DNA of 64,000 nucleotides from Anticarsia gemmatalis (taxonomy: Eukaryota; Arthropoda; Insecta; Lepidoptera; Erebidae): assembly GCF_050436995.1 (NCBI RefSeq), contig NC_134775.1, forward strand, positions 1,217,124 through 1,281,123, in the 5' to 3' direction. Under the pieces are notes generated by a model that saw nothing but the letters and a program-made list of their open reading frames with translations, had not been told where the DNA came from and searched no databases. Shown here piece after piece: positions 30,751 to 40,980 of the stretch (the stretch's first letter is position 1; every line of letters begins with the position of its first letter). The position numbers and the translations under genes are program-made.

Positions 30751-31003
30751 AGCTGACCCGCGCAACTTCGCTTGCGTCACATAAAAGAGAATGGGTCAAA
30801 ATTTTCCCAGGTTTTGTTAACATTTTTTACTGGTACTCTGCTCCTATTGGTCGTAGCGTGATGATATATAGCCTATAACCTTCCTCGATAAATGGGCTAT
30901 CTAACACTGAAATAATTTTTCAAATCGGACCAGTAGTTCCTGAGATTAGCGCGTTCAAACAAACAAACAAACAAACTCTTCAGCTTTATAATATTAGTAT
31001 AGA
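30751..31003 (-). mobile_element. Helitron-like short non-autonomous element
   Basis: 253 bp. On the minus strand it begins TCTATACTAATATTATAAAG after host A and ends with the same hairpin and GGGTCAGCT as the copies at 24.98 and 44.14 kb (two terminal bases lost). It contains (CAAA)n. It interrupts the provirus protease without a target duplication. Confidence 0.6.
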
Positions 31004-31282
31004 TAATTTAAATTATAAAATTAATATACAACCTCGTACAGAACAACGTCTCAAACTACCAGTAGACCAATATTCAGGTGACGCTATTCTTGACTATCAT
31101 GACTTTGAAAATGGACTACGAATGCCAAGCGCGATAGTAAATTGTGATCACGGATATGCATTTACAATCATACAAAATACTTTAGACTGTCCAAGACAAT
31201 TGACTATTACACGACCTTTTTCAGTGACGCCATACAATAACTCTAATATAATACTTATTTTACTGCAAGCGACTCTACCATA
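31004..31282 (+). pseudogene. pol: Pol spacer between protease and RT, provirus copy 2
   Basis: Continues after the Helitron-like insertion: EQRLKLPVDQYSGDAILD and DFENGLRMPSAIVN align with copy 1 segments that precede its RT. The sequence ends abruptly near 31270-31283, where coding for essentially all of RT and RNase H is missing compared with copy 1. Confidence 0.75.
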
Positions 31283-31720
31283 AAAATAGACGATTTCGAA
31301 TTGATCTACAAGAATGGTAAACAAAATACAAATGCAGATGCTCTCTCCAGAATCAAACTTAATGCGTTATCCTCAGACGACGAAAACCAGTCTATGGCAG
31401 TCAATTTTGATGAAAAGGAAGATAATAATTTAAAAGAATACGTTAAAAGTGTAGTTGAAGACATAGAAAAGCTAAGTGGAAATAAACCGGAAAGAAAAAG
31501 TTCATCAACGATAACGATATCTGATTCTAGTCGAACTGCGTCATGTAGTAGTCCTTTAGAATTTTCTAAAAATATTAGAGACAGTAACCAAAATACTAAT
31601 GATTATCCGATGCTATCAGTATCCAGTAAATCAGACGAAACTATTAATTCAGCCGTAGAGTTAGAATCAACTGGAATACCTATATTACATGAAGCAATAG
31701 ACACCAAGCCCAATCAAAAA
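31283..31720 (+). pseudogene. pol: RNase H end and acidic spacer of pol, provirus copy 2
   Basis: Begins FELIYKNGKQNTNADALSR, equivalent to FEINYKKGSQNSNADALSR at the RNase H/integrase boundary of copy 1, followed by the Ser/Asp-rich spacer and GIPILHEAIDTKP, also present in copy 1. The frame is open here. It is cut at about 31720 by the tail of a minus-strand non-LTR element. Confidence 0.8.
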
Positions 31721-32109
31721 TTAATAAAAATAATAATAATAATAAAAAATAATAAAAACTTTATTCATGAAATTAGATTGTAGCTTACATGGTATAGTTA
31801 CAAGATATTATGTGTATGATACAATAACAATTGATTAAAAATCGTCAATAAAATGAAGTCTACAATAAAAATGGGTGGTGTACTGTTTTCCTAGAGAGGC
31901 TACGAGGTAGCCTGTGTTTAGGAGTTACAGTGCCAATCCCCTATTGGTTATTAATGTAAATATTGCGTGTTCTCAATCAGTGCAATGTATTAATACAATA
32001 ATCTATAACTTTTATCGCATTTCTATACACAATTATAACATAATGTACATGAGCTATCTGTGCATGTTTTGTGGATTATGTGTTTATGTATAGGTGCTTG
32101 CTTGCGTAA

Positions 32110-32110
32110 G

Positions 32111-32152
<42 letters not shown>

Positions 32153-32175
32153 TGTATGTGTGTGTTGGTGTGTGT
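32110..32175. repeat. (TG)n microsatellite
   Basis: About 30 TG units with a few variants, in the 3' UTR of the non-LTR element. Confidence 0.9.
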
Positions 32176-32193
32176 GCCTTTGTGAGAATGATG

Positions 32194-32456
32194 TCATTCA
32201 GTTATGAGTGATTCAGTTTCATCATAATTTAGTTCAAGTAGGATTTTGGTGACAGTCTTTTTGCATTGAAATTGTGATAATCCGTATATGGGTGACATAG
32301 CATTTATCTTGTTGTATATAGAAGGACCCAGATACATGGCAAATTTTTTGATAAAGGAGGTGTGTGCATGTGGCAGTTTACAGATTTTATCTTTTCGACG
32401 TTTGGTGATTCTTTTATACGGAGTACGGCGATGTTGTAGCATAGTTAATTGCAATA
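32194..32456 (-). pseudogene. C-terminus of the jockey/CR1-like ORF2
   Basis: Open to a stop at 32194, with KLPHAHTSFIKKFAMYLGPSIYNKI, the form usual for the tail of non-LTR RT proteins. The same reading before the MITE (33183-33290) gives LYKSWNVLSVRQ, so the two pieces flank the MITE. Confidence 0.65.
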
Positions 32457-32570
32457 TATATGTTACTGTAAAAGCCCGAACGGTGGTAAATCCTAAGATT
32501 TTCCGGTATAACCTAAGATTTACCAACTCGCAATGGTAAAAGTCCGAATAATTATTTTATTTCGAACTTT

Positions 32571-32574
32571 TACC

Positions 32575-32611
<37 letters not shown>

Positions 32612-32812
32612 GACAACTCCCGCACTAAGAATTGCTCTTGTGTCGCGGGGACTTTTACAAACATACAAACAACAGACACAAAGCACAACCAGACCCGAAA
32701 CAATTATTTGTGGATCTCACAAATAATTGTCCCGTGTGGGAATCGAACCCACGACCTCCCGTTGCAGTGGTATCGGCGTGGCGACCTAAACCACTGCGCC
32801 ACGGAGGCGCCA
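32571..32812 (-). mobile_element. tRNA-derived SINE
   Basis: Minus strand. The 5' tRNA-like head carries an A box (TGGCGCAGTGG, complement at 32791-32801) and a B box (GGTTCGATTCC, complement at 32739-32749) about 42 bp apart, the internal RNA polymerase III promoter. A unique body and a 25-base A tail (T run at 32581-32605) follow. It is inserted in the foldback MITE. Confidence 0.9.
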
Positions 32813-32840
32813 TTCACTTGATGATGTCGAGATGTCGCCG

Positions 32841-32861
32841 GAGCCCCGCTTCGCGGGGCTC
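32841..32861. other. Perfect hairpin 1
   Basis: GAGCCCCG, five-base loop, CGGGGCTC. Confidence 0.9.
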
Positions 32862-32893
32862 CTCCTACTGAGTGGTTAAAAAAAAATAACCAC

Positions 32894-32941
32894 GAAGGCT
32901 AAGGTGGGAGCTTCGCTTCGCTCGCTCCCACCTTAGCCTTC
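32894..32941. other. Perfect 18-bp-stem hairpin 2
   Basis: Stem GAAGGCTAAGGTGGGAGC (32894-32911) and its exact complement (32924-32941) with a 12-nt loop of TTCGC units. Confidence 0.92.
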
Positions 32942-33429
32942 TAACCTAACCTACCCATGTCGCTGTGTCCAAAACTCCTTCTTTATAACTATGTCACAGT
33001 ATATAATTATACCGTGAAATAGTTATAAACATAGTTATGAAGGAGGATTTTTTTTTATATACCGTAACATAGTTTTTAAACTCCGGCTTGTTCGGACTTT
33101 TACCATTGAGAGTTGGTAAATCTTAGGTTTTACCGGAAAATCTTAGGATTTGCCAGAGTTCGGGCTTTTACAGTAACATATACATTTGTCTGACACTGAG
33201 CACATTCCATGATTTATAGAGTTCGTTGGTTGGGAATAAGATGGGTCGAAAGGTGGCAACCTTAAGTATAGCTCTATGGGCTATCTCTAAGGGCTTTAAA
33301 ATGGTTTTGGCAGCGCCTCCCCAACTGGATACACAGTAGGTCATAATTGACTGGCATAGTGCGTAATATACATTTCTAACGATAAATGGATTGGCTATTT
33401 GCCGTAGAGTTTTAAAAATGTGTATCAGC

Positions 33430-34118
33430 CAGTGTTGGGCAAAATTTAGTTTGATTGATGATTGATGATTAAGATTAAATTATTTAGTCATGACTAATGA
33501 ATAATGACTAAAAAAATTCAATCATGAGTCGTGATTGATGATTAATTAGTGTTAGTGTTAGTTATTCAATCATGACTAAAATTTTAATGACTAAAAATAA
33601 TAGTTAAATAAAACTAAGCTTTTCTAGTCTACGTTCCATGACTGTTGATTTGTTAATCACAGGTTTTTAATTAAAGCTAGTTTTACAACAGAATCAGTTA
33701 TTTTTTTTTTTTAATTTACACAGGTACACATTTGCAAAAATAAGTTCGGGCTAATTTAGTTTAAAATAATTTAAATTGCTTTCTAAAACTACGCGTTTTG
33801 AAAATCAAATTTTATAAATAATGGAATTATCTTCTTTCAGTCAACTTAATGTGGTGATCAGTTATAGTTTTATAGATGTGTTCAATTAAACTAAAATTAT
33901 GTCACCTGAATTTTTTTTTTAGTTTAATATCATACAAAATTACATTAAATTAGTCATCAGTCATTTAATCATTAAATGATTGATGACTAATTTATTTAAT
34001 CATGATTATGATTATTATTTTTACTCATGATTAATTCAATCATGACTAAATAATTCATGACTAAATTAGTCATGACTAATCAATTGATTGAAAAAATTAG
34101 TTGATTGACCCAACACTG
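33430..34118. mobile_element. hAT-type MITE with 8-bp duplication
   Basis: Inverted ends CAGTGTTGGG...CCCAACACTG with 8-bp target duplication GTATCAGC (33422-33429, 34119-34126), the hAT hallmark. The interior is AT-rich with many copies of the palindrome TAGTCATGACTA and variants. Non-coding. Confidence 0.93.
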
Positions 34119-35530
34119 GTATCAGCTTTCGAATGCGACCTGAAAGAAGATTGATATGCCGTCTGAAATTGAGACATTTATCCAGAACTATACCAAGATA
34201 TTTTGTCTCGTTTACAGGAGTTAGGGTAGGGCACGAACATGAAGCTTGCAACTGTGAGGTACAAGAATGGACTGAGATCGTTATTGGTATTCTAGGTTGA
34301 CTTACTGTGTTTAACGAAAAACATATAAAATTTGTTTTAGTAGTATTCAGAGTCAGAGTGTGAGTATATAGCCACTTCAATGTAGTGTTAAAACCACTTT
34401 GAGCAGTATTTTCGAGTTCTTCCCAAGATTTGGCGACAAAAGTTATGGCAGTGTCGTCTGCAAAGGATATAATTTTTGCATTAGGGATGTTGAGGTTGCA
34501 GAGGTCGTTAATGAACACTAGGAATAATGTAGGGCCGAGTATACTTCCCTGTGGCACACCGTATTGGATTGAAAGTTCATCACTGCTATGTTTGTCAATA
34601 ACGAGGGTTTGAGAGCGGTTCGTGAGGTAACTCTTGAATAACTCGAGTGGTTTGCTCCTTATACCAACATTTTCCAGTTTCTGTAGAAGGATAGGATTCG
34701 GCACAGTATCAAAGGCCTTCGCTAGGTCCAAGAATACCGTTAATACCTTTTTATGCGTGTTTAAGTTATCCACTATATAATTGAGTAATTCATGGACCGC
34801 ATCGCCGGTTAATTTTGTCTTTACGGAAACCAAATTGTTGTGGGGAAAGTAGGTTGAAGTGTTCAAGGTACTTGATTAATCGCTTGTTAATTAGGCGTTC
34901 AAGAACTTTTGACAAGGCACTTAGGACCGCTATAGGGCGATAGTTGCTCGGAAGACTTCTATCCCCACTTTTGTAAATGGGGTGGATGATGGCTTTTTTG
35001 AAGGGAGTAGGAAAGGAACCAGTTTCAAAACAGAGGTTGAAAATGTGGCATAGGACCGGTGCAATAATCTCAGCATAGCGCCTAAGAAACATTGTAGAGA
35101 TGCCATTGCAACCAGTAGCAGTATTTACCCTGAGAGAGTTTATAATTGAATAGACTTCATCAGGATCTGTTTGTTCTAGAACAAAAGAGCTATTACATTT
35201 TGTTGTATAAAAGGATATCGTGCCTGGTGTAATGGTTTGGCGTGTGTTTGTGATGTTCTCTGCCAGCTGCTTACCGATATTTACAAAGTACTGATTCACT
35301 TCATTACAAGACTGGTGAGCTGATGAAGAGATCGATAATAGTTGACTATATGAGTGTCTTTGTTTGGTAGTATTTGTTACTTTACGTATGGTGTCCCAGA
35401 GCTTTTTAGGGTTGTGACTAGCCTTATTAAGTTCATTGGTGTCAAAAAGTCTTTTTGATTTCTTTAAGAGCTTGGTACAATAATTTCTGTAACGTCTATA
35501 GAAATTATTGTTAATATTTTCATGGCTTAA
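34119..35530 (-). pseudogene. Reverse transcriptase of jockey/CR1-like element (frameshifted)
   Basis: The first frame (35530-34840) gives KKLWDTIRKVTN, NTATGCNGIS, FPTPFKKAIIHPIYKSGD, SNYRPIAVLSALSKVLE and SPQQFGFRKD. A one-base shift near 34800-34840 moves it to the second frame, with VFLDLAKAFDTV, YGVPQGSILGPTLF and the catalytic SFADDTAI near 34460-34480. The RT palm motifs are all recognisable. The hAT-type MITE cuts the frame at 34118, and the C-terminal thumb continues at 33421-33183. It would copy the element RNA at a nicked target; 5' truncation and lesions make it dead. Confidence 0.85.
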
Positions 35531-35540
35531 AAATCAGATG

Positions 35541-35828
35541 CATGTTAACAATTTATCACGTGAAAACAAAAGATATTAGAAGATTTCCTTCCTAAAAATA
35601 ATCCCGAATTGGTAAAGGAATTTCTAAAGAAATACATTCAACCAAAACTTAAGTATTTTATTTACTTTGAGGAAGATGAACATCGTAAATTATTTAGTAA
35701 TATAATAATCGATTTATTCAAAAAAGGTACAGTTAACTTCTATGAATGTACGGAAAGGGTTATTTTTATGGAAGACGAGAAAGAACAGAAGGCATTAATT
35801 TTGAAACATCATGAAGGAAAGTCTTCAC
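35541..35828 (+). pseudogene. pol: Pol spacer before integrase, provirus copy 2
   Basis: LVKEFLKKYIQPKLKYFIYFE, CTERVIF and HHEGKSSHRG correspond to LVKNFLKEYVDFKHKYYIYFE and YHEGKTIHRG of copy 1. A TAG lies near 35580. The frame is cut at 35836 by the THAP-coding insertion, just inside the integrase zinc finger. Confidence 0.8.
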
Positions 35829-35835
35829 ACCGTGG

Positions 35836-36628
35836 CAGGCCCCCGTCACTCGGCCGTACCTACAGCGATAAGTGCCTACAAATTCGCGTGGCGTCGGCGC
35901 CACTCCGGGAGTCGAGTGTCGACGCTCACGCGTAGAGCTCGTGCGTGCGTTTATTAGAAGTTTTATGAGTAATATTATTAAAAAAACGTTTAAAATAGAA
36001 TGGCAGGTTTAAAGCATTGCTTATTTGATGGATGTTTGTCGAAAAAGAAGGACGAGGGATTGTCATTTTTTTCATTACCTACAGATTCATTAAAAATCTA
36101 TAAAACTACAGTCCCTACCTACCACAAAATAATAGTACTAACTAGGTATTACTTTGTTGATGCTAACAATATGGACTCATGTCTGAATTATTAAGGAATT
36201 TGATACTTTATAATTACGAGAGCAACTTGCAAATGTGACTTTTTGGTTATGGAGATATTTCAACGATTTTGGTGTCAAATGAAAGGTCTAAGACTAAAAC
36301 TATTTTATCCGTTTGAATGATATAAATCGGTTCACAGGTTTAGGACATATGAAGAATATAAAATAGTAAAAATGTAAACAAACCAAAACAGGTAGCAACG
36401 ATGCGGCGAGCCGACAACCCTAGCGTCATAGGTAACGCGTTACTCTACGCCAGACAGTGACAGAGTTACGTGTTAAAAGAGAGCGGGAATACTTAGGTGA
36501 ATATGTCATTAGGTACGGAGCGCTTATACGAGCTGAATTAGACTTTGTTGCTTAGCGGCAAGAGTCGTTATTTCTATAAATTGTTACGGGAAGTGCGTGT
36601 TCTGTACTTTAGTACTTATAATTCTGTG
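35836..36628 (+). mobile_element. Insertion with THAP-like ORF and CR1-like tail
   Basis: 793 bp flanked by the 7-bp direct repeat ACCGTGG (35829-35835, 36629-36635). The left part is CpG-rich and promoter-like. An ORF start at 36001 follows, and the last 141 bp (36488-36628) match the solitary fragment at 50260-50400 almost exactly, both ending ATTCTGTG, the form of a CR1-type 3' end. Confidence 0.7.
36001..36194 (+). pseudogene. THAP-domain-like N-terminal fragment
   Basis: 64 codons from the ATG at 36001. The first 32 residues have the start of a THAP C2CH zinc finger: paired cysteines (KHCLFDGC) and a following SFFSLPTDSLK, comparable to the Phe-Pro segment of THAP domains. After that the sequence no longer looks like a THAP domain, which suggests the end of an exon copied into a mobile element. 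THAP domains bind DNA and occur in P-element transposases and host factors. The fragment cannot make a complete domain. Confidence 0.5.
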
Positions 36629-36635
36629 ACCGTGG

Positions 36636-37191
36636 TATAAAAGAAACGTTAGTTAGGTTGCGTAGAAATTATTATTGGGATAGAATGCAGGAAACCGTTA
36701 CAGCCGTAATAAATAGTTGCGAAGCATGTCAAAAAACAAAATATGATAGAAAACCTATCAAACCCGTTTTACAACTAACGCAAACCGAGAACGCGCCATT
36801 TCAAGAATTATTTATAGATCTGTTTAGTGTTGAAGGTAAAACTTATTTAACTATCATTGACGCATTCAGTAAATTGGGTCAAGCAATCGAAACTCAGGGA
36901 AAATCAACTCCTGAAGTAACGAGAGCACTTATGAAATATGTTTCTTAATACGGTACTCCAAAAAAGATAAGCTTTGATCCCGGTACTGAATTTAATAATG
37001 AACTTATTAAAGAATTTTTGAATTTACACAAAATAGAATTTCATATTGGAACACCAAACAACCCTAATTCGATGGGCCTTATCGAGAGGTTCCATTCTAC
37101 TTTAATTGAAATATACAGATTGGCTAAATATGAGAAACGATGTACTGACGTGGCCTCGGTTATGACCTATTCTGTTTTGGCATATAATCAT
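36636..37191 (+). pseudogene. pol: Integrase, first fragment, provirus copy 2
   Basis: Resumes after the THAP insert: the zinc finger end (SCEACQKTK) and the catalytic core (FIDLFSVEG, TIIDAFSKLG, GTEFNNELI, NPNSMGLIERFH). A TAA at 36946-36948 interrupts the frame between the first and second catalytic Asp. It is cut at 37191 by the LOA-like element and resumes at 42861. The enzyme would insert viral cDNA. Not functional. Confidence 0.87.
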
Positions 37192-37192
37192 C

Positions 37193-40100
37193 TTATCTTA
37201 TCTTATCTTTGGGGGTGGGGGTGCCAGTTAATGCCTGGCTGACACTTCGACCATTCCTGATCCTTTGTGTCACCCCCTCCTTGCTACTTTTAGACGTTGG
37301 GGGGCAGGGCAAAATTATCAGTTTTGCTATGCACCCCACCGGAAGCAGCCTGTAGTCTTCTGGTTTCGGGTAGCCGCATCCTAGAAGATCCATTCTTTTC
37401 CTTCCTAAAGCATCACACTCGCAGAGTATGTGTTTCATGGTTTCTGCTTCTTCATTGCAGTGCCTGCAATTAGGGTCATCTACGGCTCCTATCTTATTTA
37501 GCATGTAGTTCGTGCCGTAGTGTCCTGTGAAAGCACCTAGTATTTTCTTGATGCTGTCTTTGCTGAGGTTTTTTAGGTTATTACTCCAGCTTTTGTTGAC
37601 GTTGTTTATGAACAGTTTCGAATGGGTTAGTCCAGATATGGCTTTCCATTCTTTCAGATGCTGGTCCCTGGTGAAGTTGGTTATTGCCAGTTTGACTGTC
37701 GCATCAGGTAGTCCAATTATTGGTTCTGGACCTACTGGGAGTGATTCTGATCCTTTCCGTGCAAGTTCATCAGCTTTCTCATTCCCATCTATGCCCGCGT
37801 GGCCTGGTACCCAAACTAGCCTAACGTTGTTTGTATGACCTACCTTGTTCAGGTTCTTTATGCAATTCAGTACAAGTCCCGAATTGACCTTAAAACAGCA
37901 AAGAGCTTTAATAGCTGCTTGACTGTCGCTGAGTATATAAATGTCGCGATTTTTTGTATCTCGTTTTATAATCTCTTGGGTGCATTCGATGATTGCGTGT
38001 ACTTCTGCTTGGAAGACTGAAGCATAGTTGCCTAGACTAGTGCTTATGCTGCAGTCCTCCGAGTGGACGCCTGCTCCTGTGCCGTTCTGCATTTTGGAGC
38101 CATCGGTGTACCATATCTGTCTCGATTTTGTTTGTGTGTAGAGACCTTGACTCCACTCTTCTCTCGTCGGAATCGTCATCTTAAAGTTTCTGTGAGTGAC
38201 TAGTATTGTCTGTATTTTGTCAGAATTCATATCTAGCATCTCTTTTAGATGAGGTTTTATGCCCATGTTTGTATGGTTGCATGTCATCATCTTCCTTGTC
38301 CCGAGGTTTGCATCTTTGAGTCTTTTCAACGCATTGATTGCCTCTCTTTGGACTGTAAGGTGCAACGGAGTGATTCCAAGTAAGGTTTCCATTGCTACCG
38401 TTGGTGTTGTTTTGAAGGCACCTGTTATAGACATGCAGGCAACCCTTTGGATTGTGCTGAGCGCTTTCTTGCATGTCTCTTTATTGGTTCTCGGCCACCA
38501 TACCACACTTCCATACTTGATGATGGGTAGGATCATCATTGTGTAGATCCAGTATAGTACCTTTGGTTGGAGTCCCCATGTTTTGCCATAGGCCCTCCTG
38601 AGCATGCCAGAAATCCTTAAGGATTTATTCGTTATATGCTCCTGGTGTTTTTTCCAGGTCAGATCTTTGTCCAGTATGAGTCCTAAGTATTTGACCTGTG
38701 TCGACCATTGTAGTTCTTCTCCGGCCATCTTTAGGCTTTTGAAGTTTTTGAGGTCTCTTTTCCTAGTAAAGTACATCGCGGTGGTTTTACTAGGGTTGAT
38801 GGATAGGTGGTTTTCTCTGCTCCATCTTTCTGCAATTTTGATCGCTTCTTGTGACAACTGCGAGACGATCGTCGGAATTTTTCCGTTTACCATAATGGCT
38901 AGGTCATCTGCGTAACCTACCGTGTAGAATGGCCCTGTGTTCAGTTCTTTCATTAGCGAATCGACCACTAGGCTCCACAGCAGAGGTGACAGCACCCCTC
39001 CCTGTGAGCAGCCTCTGGTTGTTTTGACGTGGATGGTATCGCCAGCTAACGTGGAACTGATAACTCGGTTTTGCAGCATTTTCCCGATCCATCTGCAGAT
39101 GGTTGGGTTCACACCATGTTTTATAGCAGCATCTTGGATAGCTTCGAAGGTGGTTCTGTCGAAGGCCCCTTCTATATCTATAAAGGTGGCCACGCATATT
39201 TCTTTGCTTTCCAGTGCTGCCTCTGCTCGTTCTATCACTAGATGAAGAGCTGTTTCGGTCGATTTCCCTTGTTGATAAGCACATTGCCTAACATGGAGTG
39301 GATTGTTTCTTAAAGGTCCGTCTCTTATATGTTTGTCAATCAGCTTTTCGATCGTTTTAAGTAGAAACGATGTAAGGCTGATGGGTCGATATGACCTAAC
39401 ATCTTCGTAGTTTGTTTTTCCTGGTTTAGGCAGGTATACTACTTTCACTTTTGACCATAGTTTTGGTATATGGCCATAGGCTAGGCATGCTCTGTATATA
39501 CGCACCAAGTGTGGTATTAACACATTGCTGCCTTTTTGTAGGAGTATGGGGTATATACCATCTGGTCCTGGTGATTTGTAGGGCTTAAAGCTGTCAATTG
39601 CCCATTTCAGAAGGTTCCCATCTACTATTTTCCTGGCTGTGTTCCATTCAGCCCTTGACGTCTTGATGAGATTTACTTCACTATGCGTTATATCTTCATC
39701 TGTCATTATGTTGATGATAGTTGAACCTGGGAAGTGTTCGGTAGCCATAATGCGTAGCGTTTCTTCCCCAGATTCTGTGAGTTTCCCGTCTTTGTTTTTG
39801 ATACTGGTGAGCGGGCTCTCTTTGGCCAGCGATAGTGCTTTGGTCAGTCTCATGCTTTCTGGAAGCGAGCTAATTAGGCCGCAATGATCGGTCCAGGATT
39901 TGCGCTTGCTTTTCCTTACAGCTTTGTGATATTCAGTTAGCTTTTTTGAATAGTCACTGTAGTCATTTCGGGCCTTAGCTCTATTAAAGGCGATTCTGGT
40001 TTCACGTTTTAGAGCCTCTAGTTCCTTGTTCCACCAAGGGACTTTTTTGGGTTTAATTTCTTTTGCCGGGCAGTTATCCGTCCAGGCCTGTGTGATCGTT

Positions 40101-40954
40101 TTCGATAACCGGTCTGCTTCAAGTTCTATATCCAGGGTAGAATTGAGCTTGCACTTCGGGTCACCTAGCAAGATCTTTAGATCTTTGCTATAGTTAACCC
40201 AGTCCGTGTGTTTGGGATTCCTTCTGATCGTAGCTGTGTCTACGCGAGTCGTCCCATAGTTAAAGCATATATATCTATGATCTGAAAGCGAGATTTCATT
40301 TGATACATGCCAGTTAGCGATATGATTGCTAGCGGTGTTAGTGGCTAGTGTTATATCTATTACCTCACCTCTCCGCGCATTGACGAAGGTAGGGCTGTTT
40401 CCTCGGTTGAGTAATTGTAAAGGAGAACTTACCGGATATTCCAGTACTTTTTCTCCCCTTGTATTGGTGTCCGAGCTGCCCCAGATCACGTGGTGAGCAT
40501 TTGCATCGCATCCAATAATGATGTCCATCTTGTGCTGGATGCTGTGGTTAACCAGACCTTCAAGTTGTGTTGGGATCGGGTTAGGTTCCTCATAGGGAAG
40601 GTAGACAGCGGCAGAGATGATGGTCTTGTTGCTATCTTTTCCCCCTGTGTTGATCTTGACTGCCGTCAGATCCCTGTAGCAGAAGTCGTGCAGAGGCCAT
40701 GCATTTACGCCATTCCTGGTGTATATGCACGTTCTCACACCGTTATTAGTGTTTCTGGAGTTCCATATTGTTCCTCCAGTGTCATCTAATCCTTTGATTT
40801 CCCCTTTATATATGTAGGGTTCTTGTATGAGAGCAATGTCGAAATTGCCTCCTTTTAGGGCTCGTGCCAGAAGGGACGTGGCCGCCTTGTTGTGCTGTAG
40901 GTTTATTTGTACATACCTTAAACCCTCCATGTTGATGGTTGATTGGGGGCTCAT
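37193..40954 (-). CDS. ORF2 protein: endonuclease, RT, RNase H
   Basis: 1,253 codons from the ATG at 40954, fully open. Residues 10-230: APE endonuclease (VQINLQHNKAATSLL, LIQEPYI, IIGCDANAHHVIWG, SLSDHRYI). Residues about 490-760: RT with YRPISLTSFLLKTIEKLI, ATFIDIEGAFD, RGCSQGGVLSPLLWSL and catalytic GYADDLAI near 681. Residues about 945-1075: RNase H with WYTDGSK, FQAEVHAI, LSDSQAAI and WVPGHAGIDGNEKAD. A C-terminal CRHCNEEAETMKHILCEC zinc-binding motif lies near 1160. The stop codon falls within the terminal (AAGAT)n repeats, so there is essentially no 3' UTR. All key residues I can see are retained, so the enzyme could be active. Confidence 0.92.
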   Translation of the reverse strand: MSPQSTINMEGLRYVQINLQHNKAATSLLARALKGGNFDIALIQEPYIYKGEIKGLDDTGGTIWNSRNTNNGVRTCIYTRNGVNAWPLHDFCYRDLTAVKINTGGKDSNKTIISAAVYLPYEEPNPIPTQLEGLVNHSIQHKMDIIIGCDANAHHVIWGSSDTNTRGEKVLEYPVSSPLQLLNRGNSPTFVNARRGEVIDITLATNTASNHIANWHVSNEISLSDHRYICFNYGTTRVDTATIRRNPKHTDWVNYSKDLKILLGDPKCKLNSTLDIELEADRLSKTITQAWTDNCPAKEIKPKKVPWWNKELEALKRETRIAFNRAKARNDYSDYSKKLTEYHKAVRKSKRKSWTDHCGLISSLPESMRLTKALSLAKESPLTSIKNKDGKLTESGEETLRIMATEHFPGSTIINIMTDEDITHSEVNLIKTSRAEWNTARKIVDGNLLKWAIDSFKPYKSPGPDGIYPILLQKGSNVLIPHLVRIYRACLAYGHIPKLWSKVKVVYLPKPGKTNYEDVRSYRPISLTSFLLKTIEKLIDKHIRDGPLRNNPLHVRQCAYQQGKSTETALHLVIERAEAALESKEICVATFIDIEGAFDRTTFEAIQDAAIKHGVNPTICRWIGKMLQNRVISSTLAGDTIHVKTTRGCSQGGVLSPLLWSLVVDSLMKELNTGPFYTVGYADDLAIMVNGKIPTIVSQLSQEAIKIAERWSRENHLSINPSKTTAMYFTRKRDLKNFKSLKMAGEELQWSTQVKYLGLILDKDLTWKKHQEHITNKSLRISGMLRRAYGKTWGLQPKVLYWIYTMMILPIIKYGSVVWWPRTNKETCKKALSTIQRVACMSITGAFKTTPTVAMETLLGITPLHLTVQREAINALKRLKDANLGTRKMMTCNHTNMGIKPHLKEMLDMNSDKIQTILVTHRNFKMTIPTREEWSQGLYTQTKSRQIWYTDGSKMQNGTGAGVHSEDCSISTSLGNYASVFQAEVHAIIECTQEIIKRDTKNRDIYILSDSQAAIKALCCFKVNSGLVLNCIKNLNKVGHTNNVRLVWVPGHAGIDGNEKADELARKGSESLPVGPEPIIGLPDATVKLAITNFTRDQHLKEWKAISGLTHSKLFINNVNKSWSNNLKNLSKDSIKKILGAFTGHYGTNYMLNKIGAVDDPNCRHCNEEAETMKHILCECDALGRKRMDLLGCGYPKPEDYRLLPVGCIAKLIILPCPPTSKSSKEGVTQRIRNGRSVSQALTGTPTPKDKIR

Positions 40955-40980
40955 TTGGAGGTGGCGGTGGGGGGGGGCAA

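Larger units (their letters stand above)
32461..33178. mobile_element. Foldback MITE, TATA duplication
   Basis: The ends are long inverted repeats: TGTTACTGTAAAAGCCCGAA at 32461 and its complement ending 33178, continuing for about 90 bp. Each side is flanked by TATA (32457-32460, 33179-33182). A SINE and two strong hairpins lie inside. No coding capacity. It sits inside the non-LTR ORF2. Confidence 0.88.
31721..35530 (-). mobile_element. 5'-truncated jockey/CR1-like non-LTR element with two nested MITEs
   Basis: Reads leftward. It holds the pre-RT region (35530-35300), RT (35299-34127), the C-terminal region (33421-33183 and 32456-32194), a 3' UTR with a (TG)n run at 32110-32175, a polyadenylation-like AATAAAG and a (TTA)n tail at 31721-31765. 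The endonuclease part is missing, so it is 5' truncated. It is interrupted by a hAT-type MITE (33430-34118) and a foldback MITE (32461-33178), and inserted in the pol spacer of provirus copy 2. Confidence 0.82.

Noticed and set aside
32739..32801. True tRNA gene
   Set aside because: A and B boxes are present, but the body and A tail mark a tRNA-derived SINE.
32632..32871. Protein-like ORF (WESNPRPPV type) in the SINE
   Set aside because: It is the tRNA-like head and body of a SINE read as protein.
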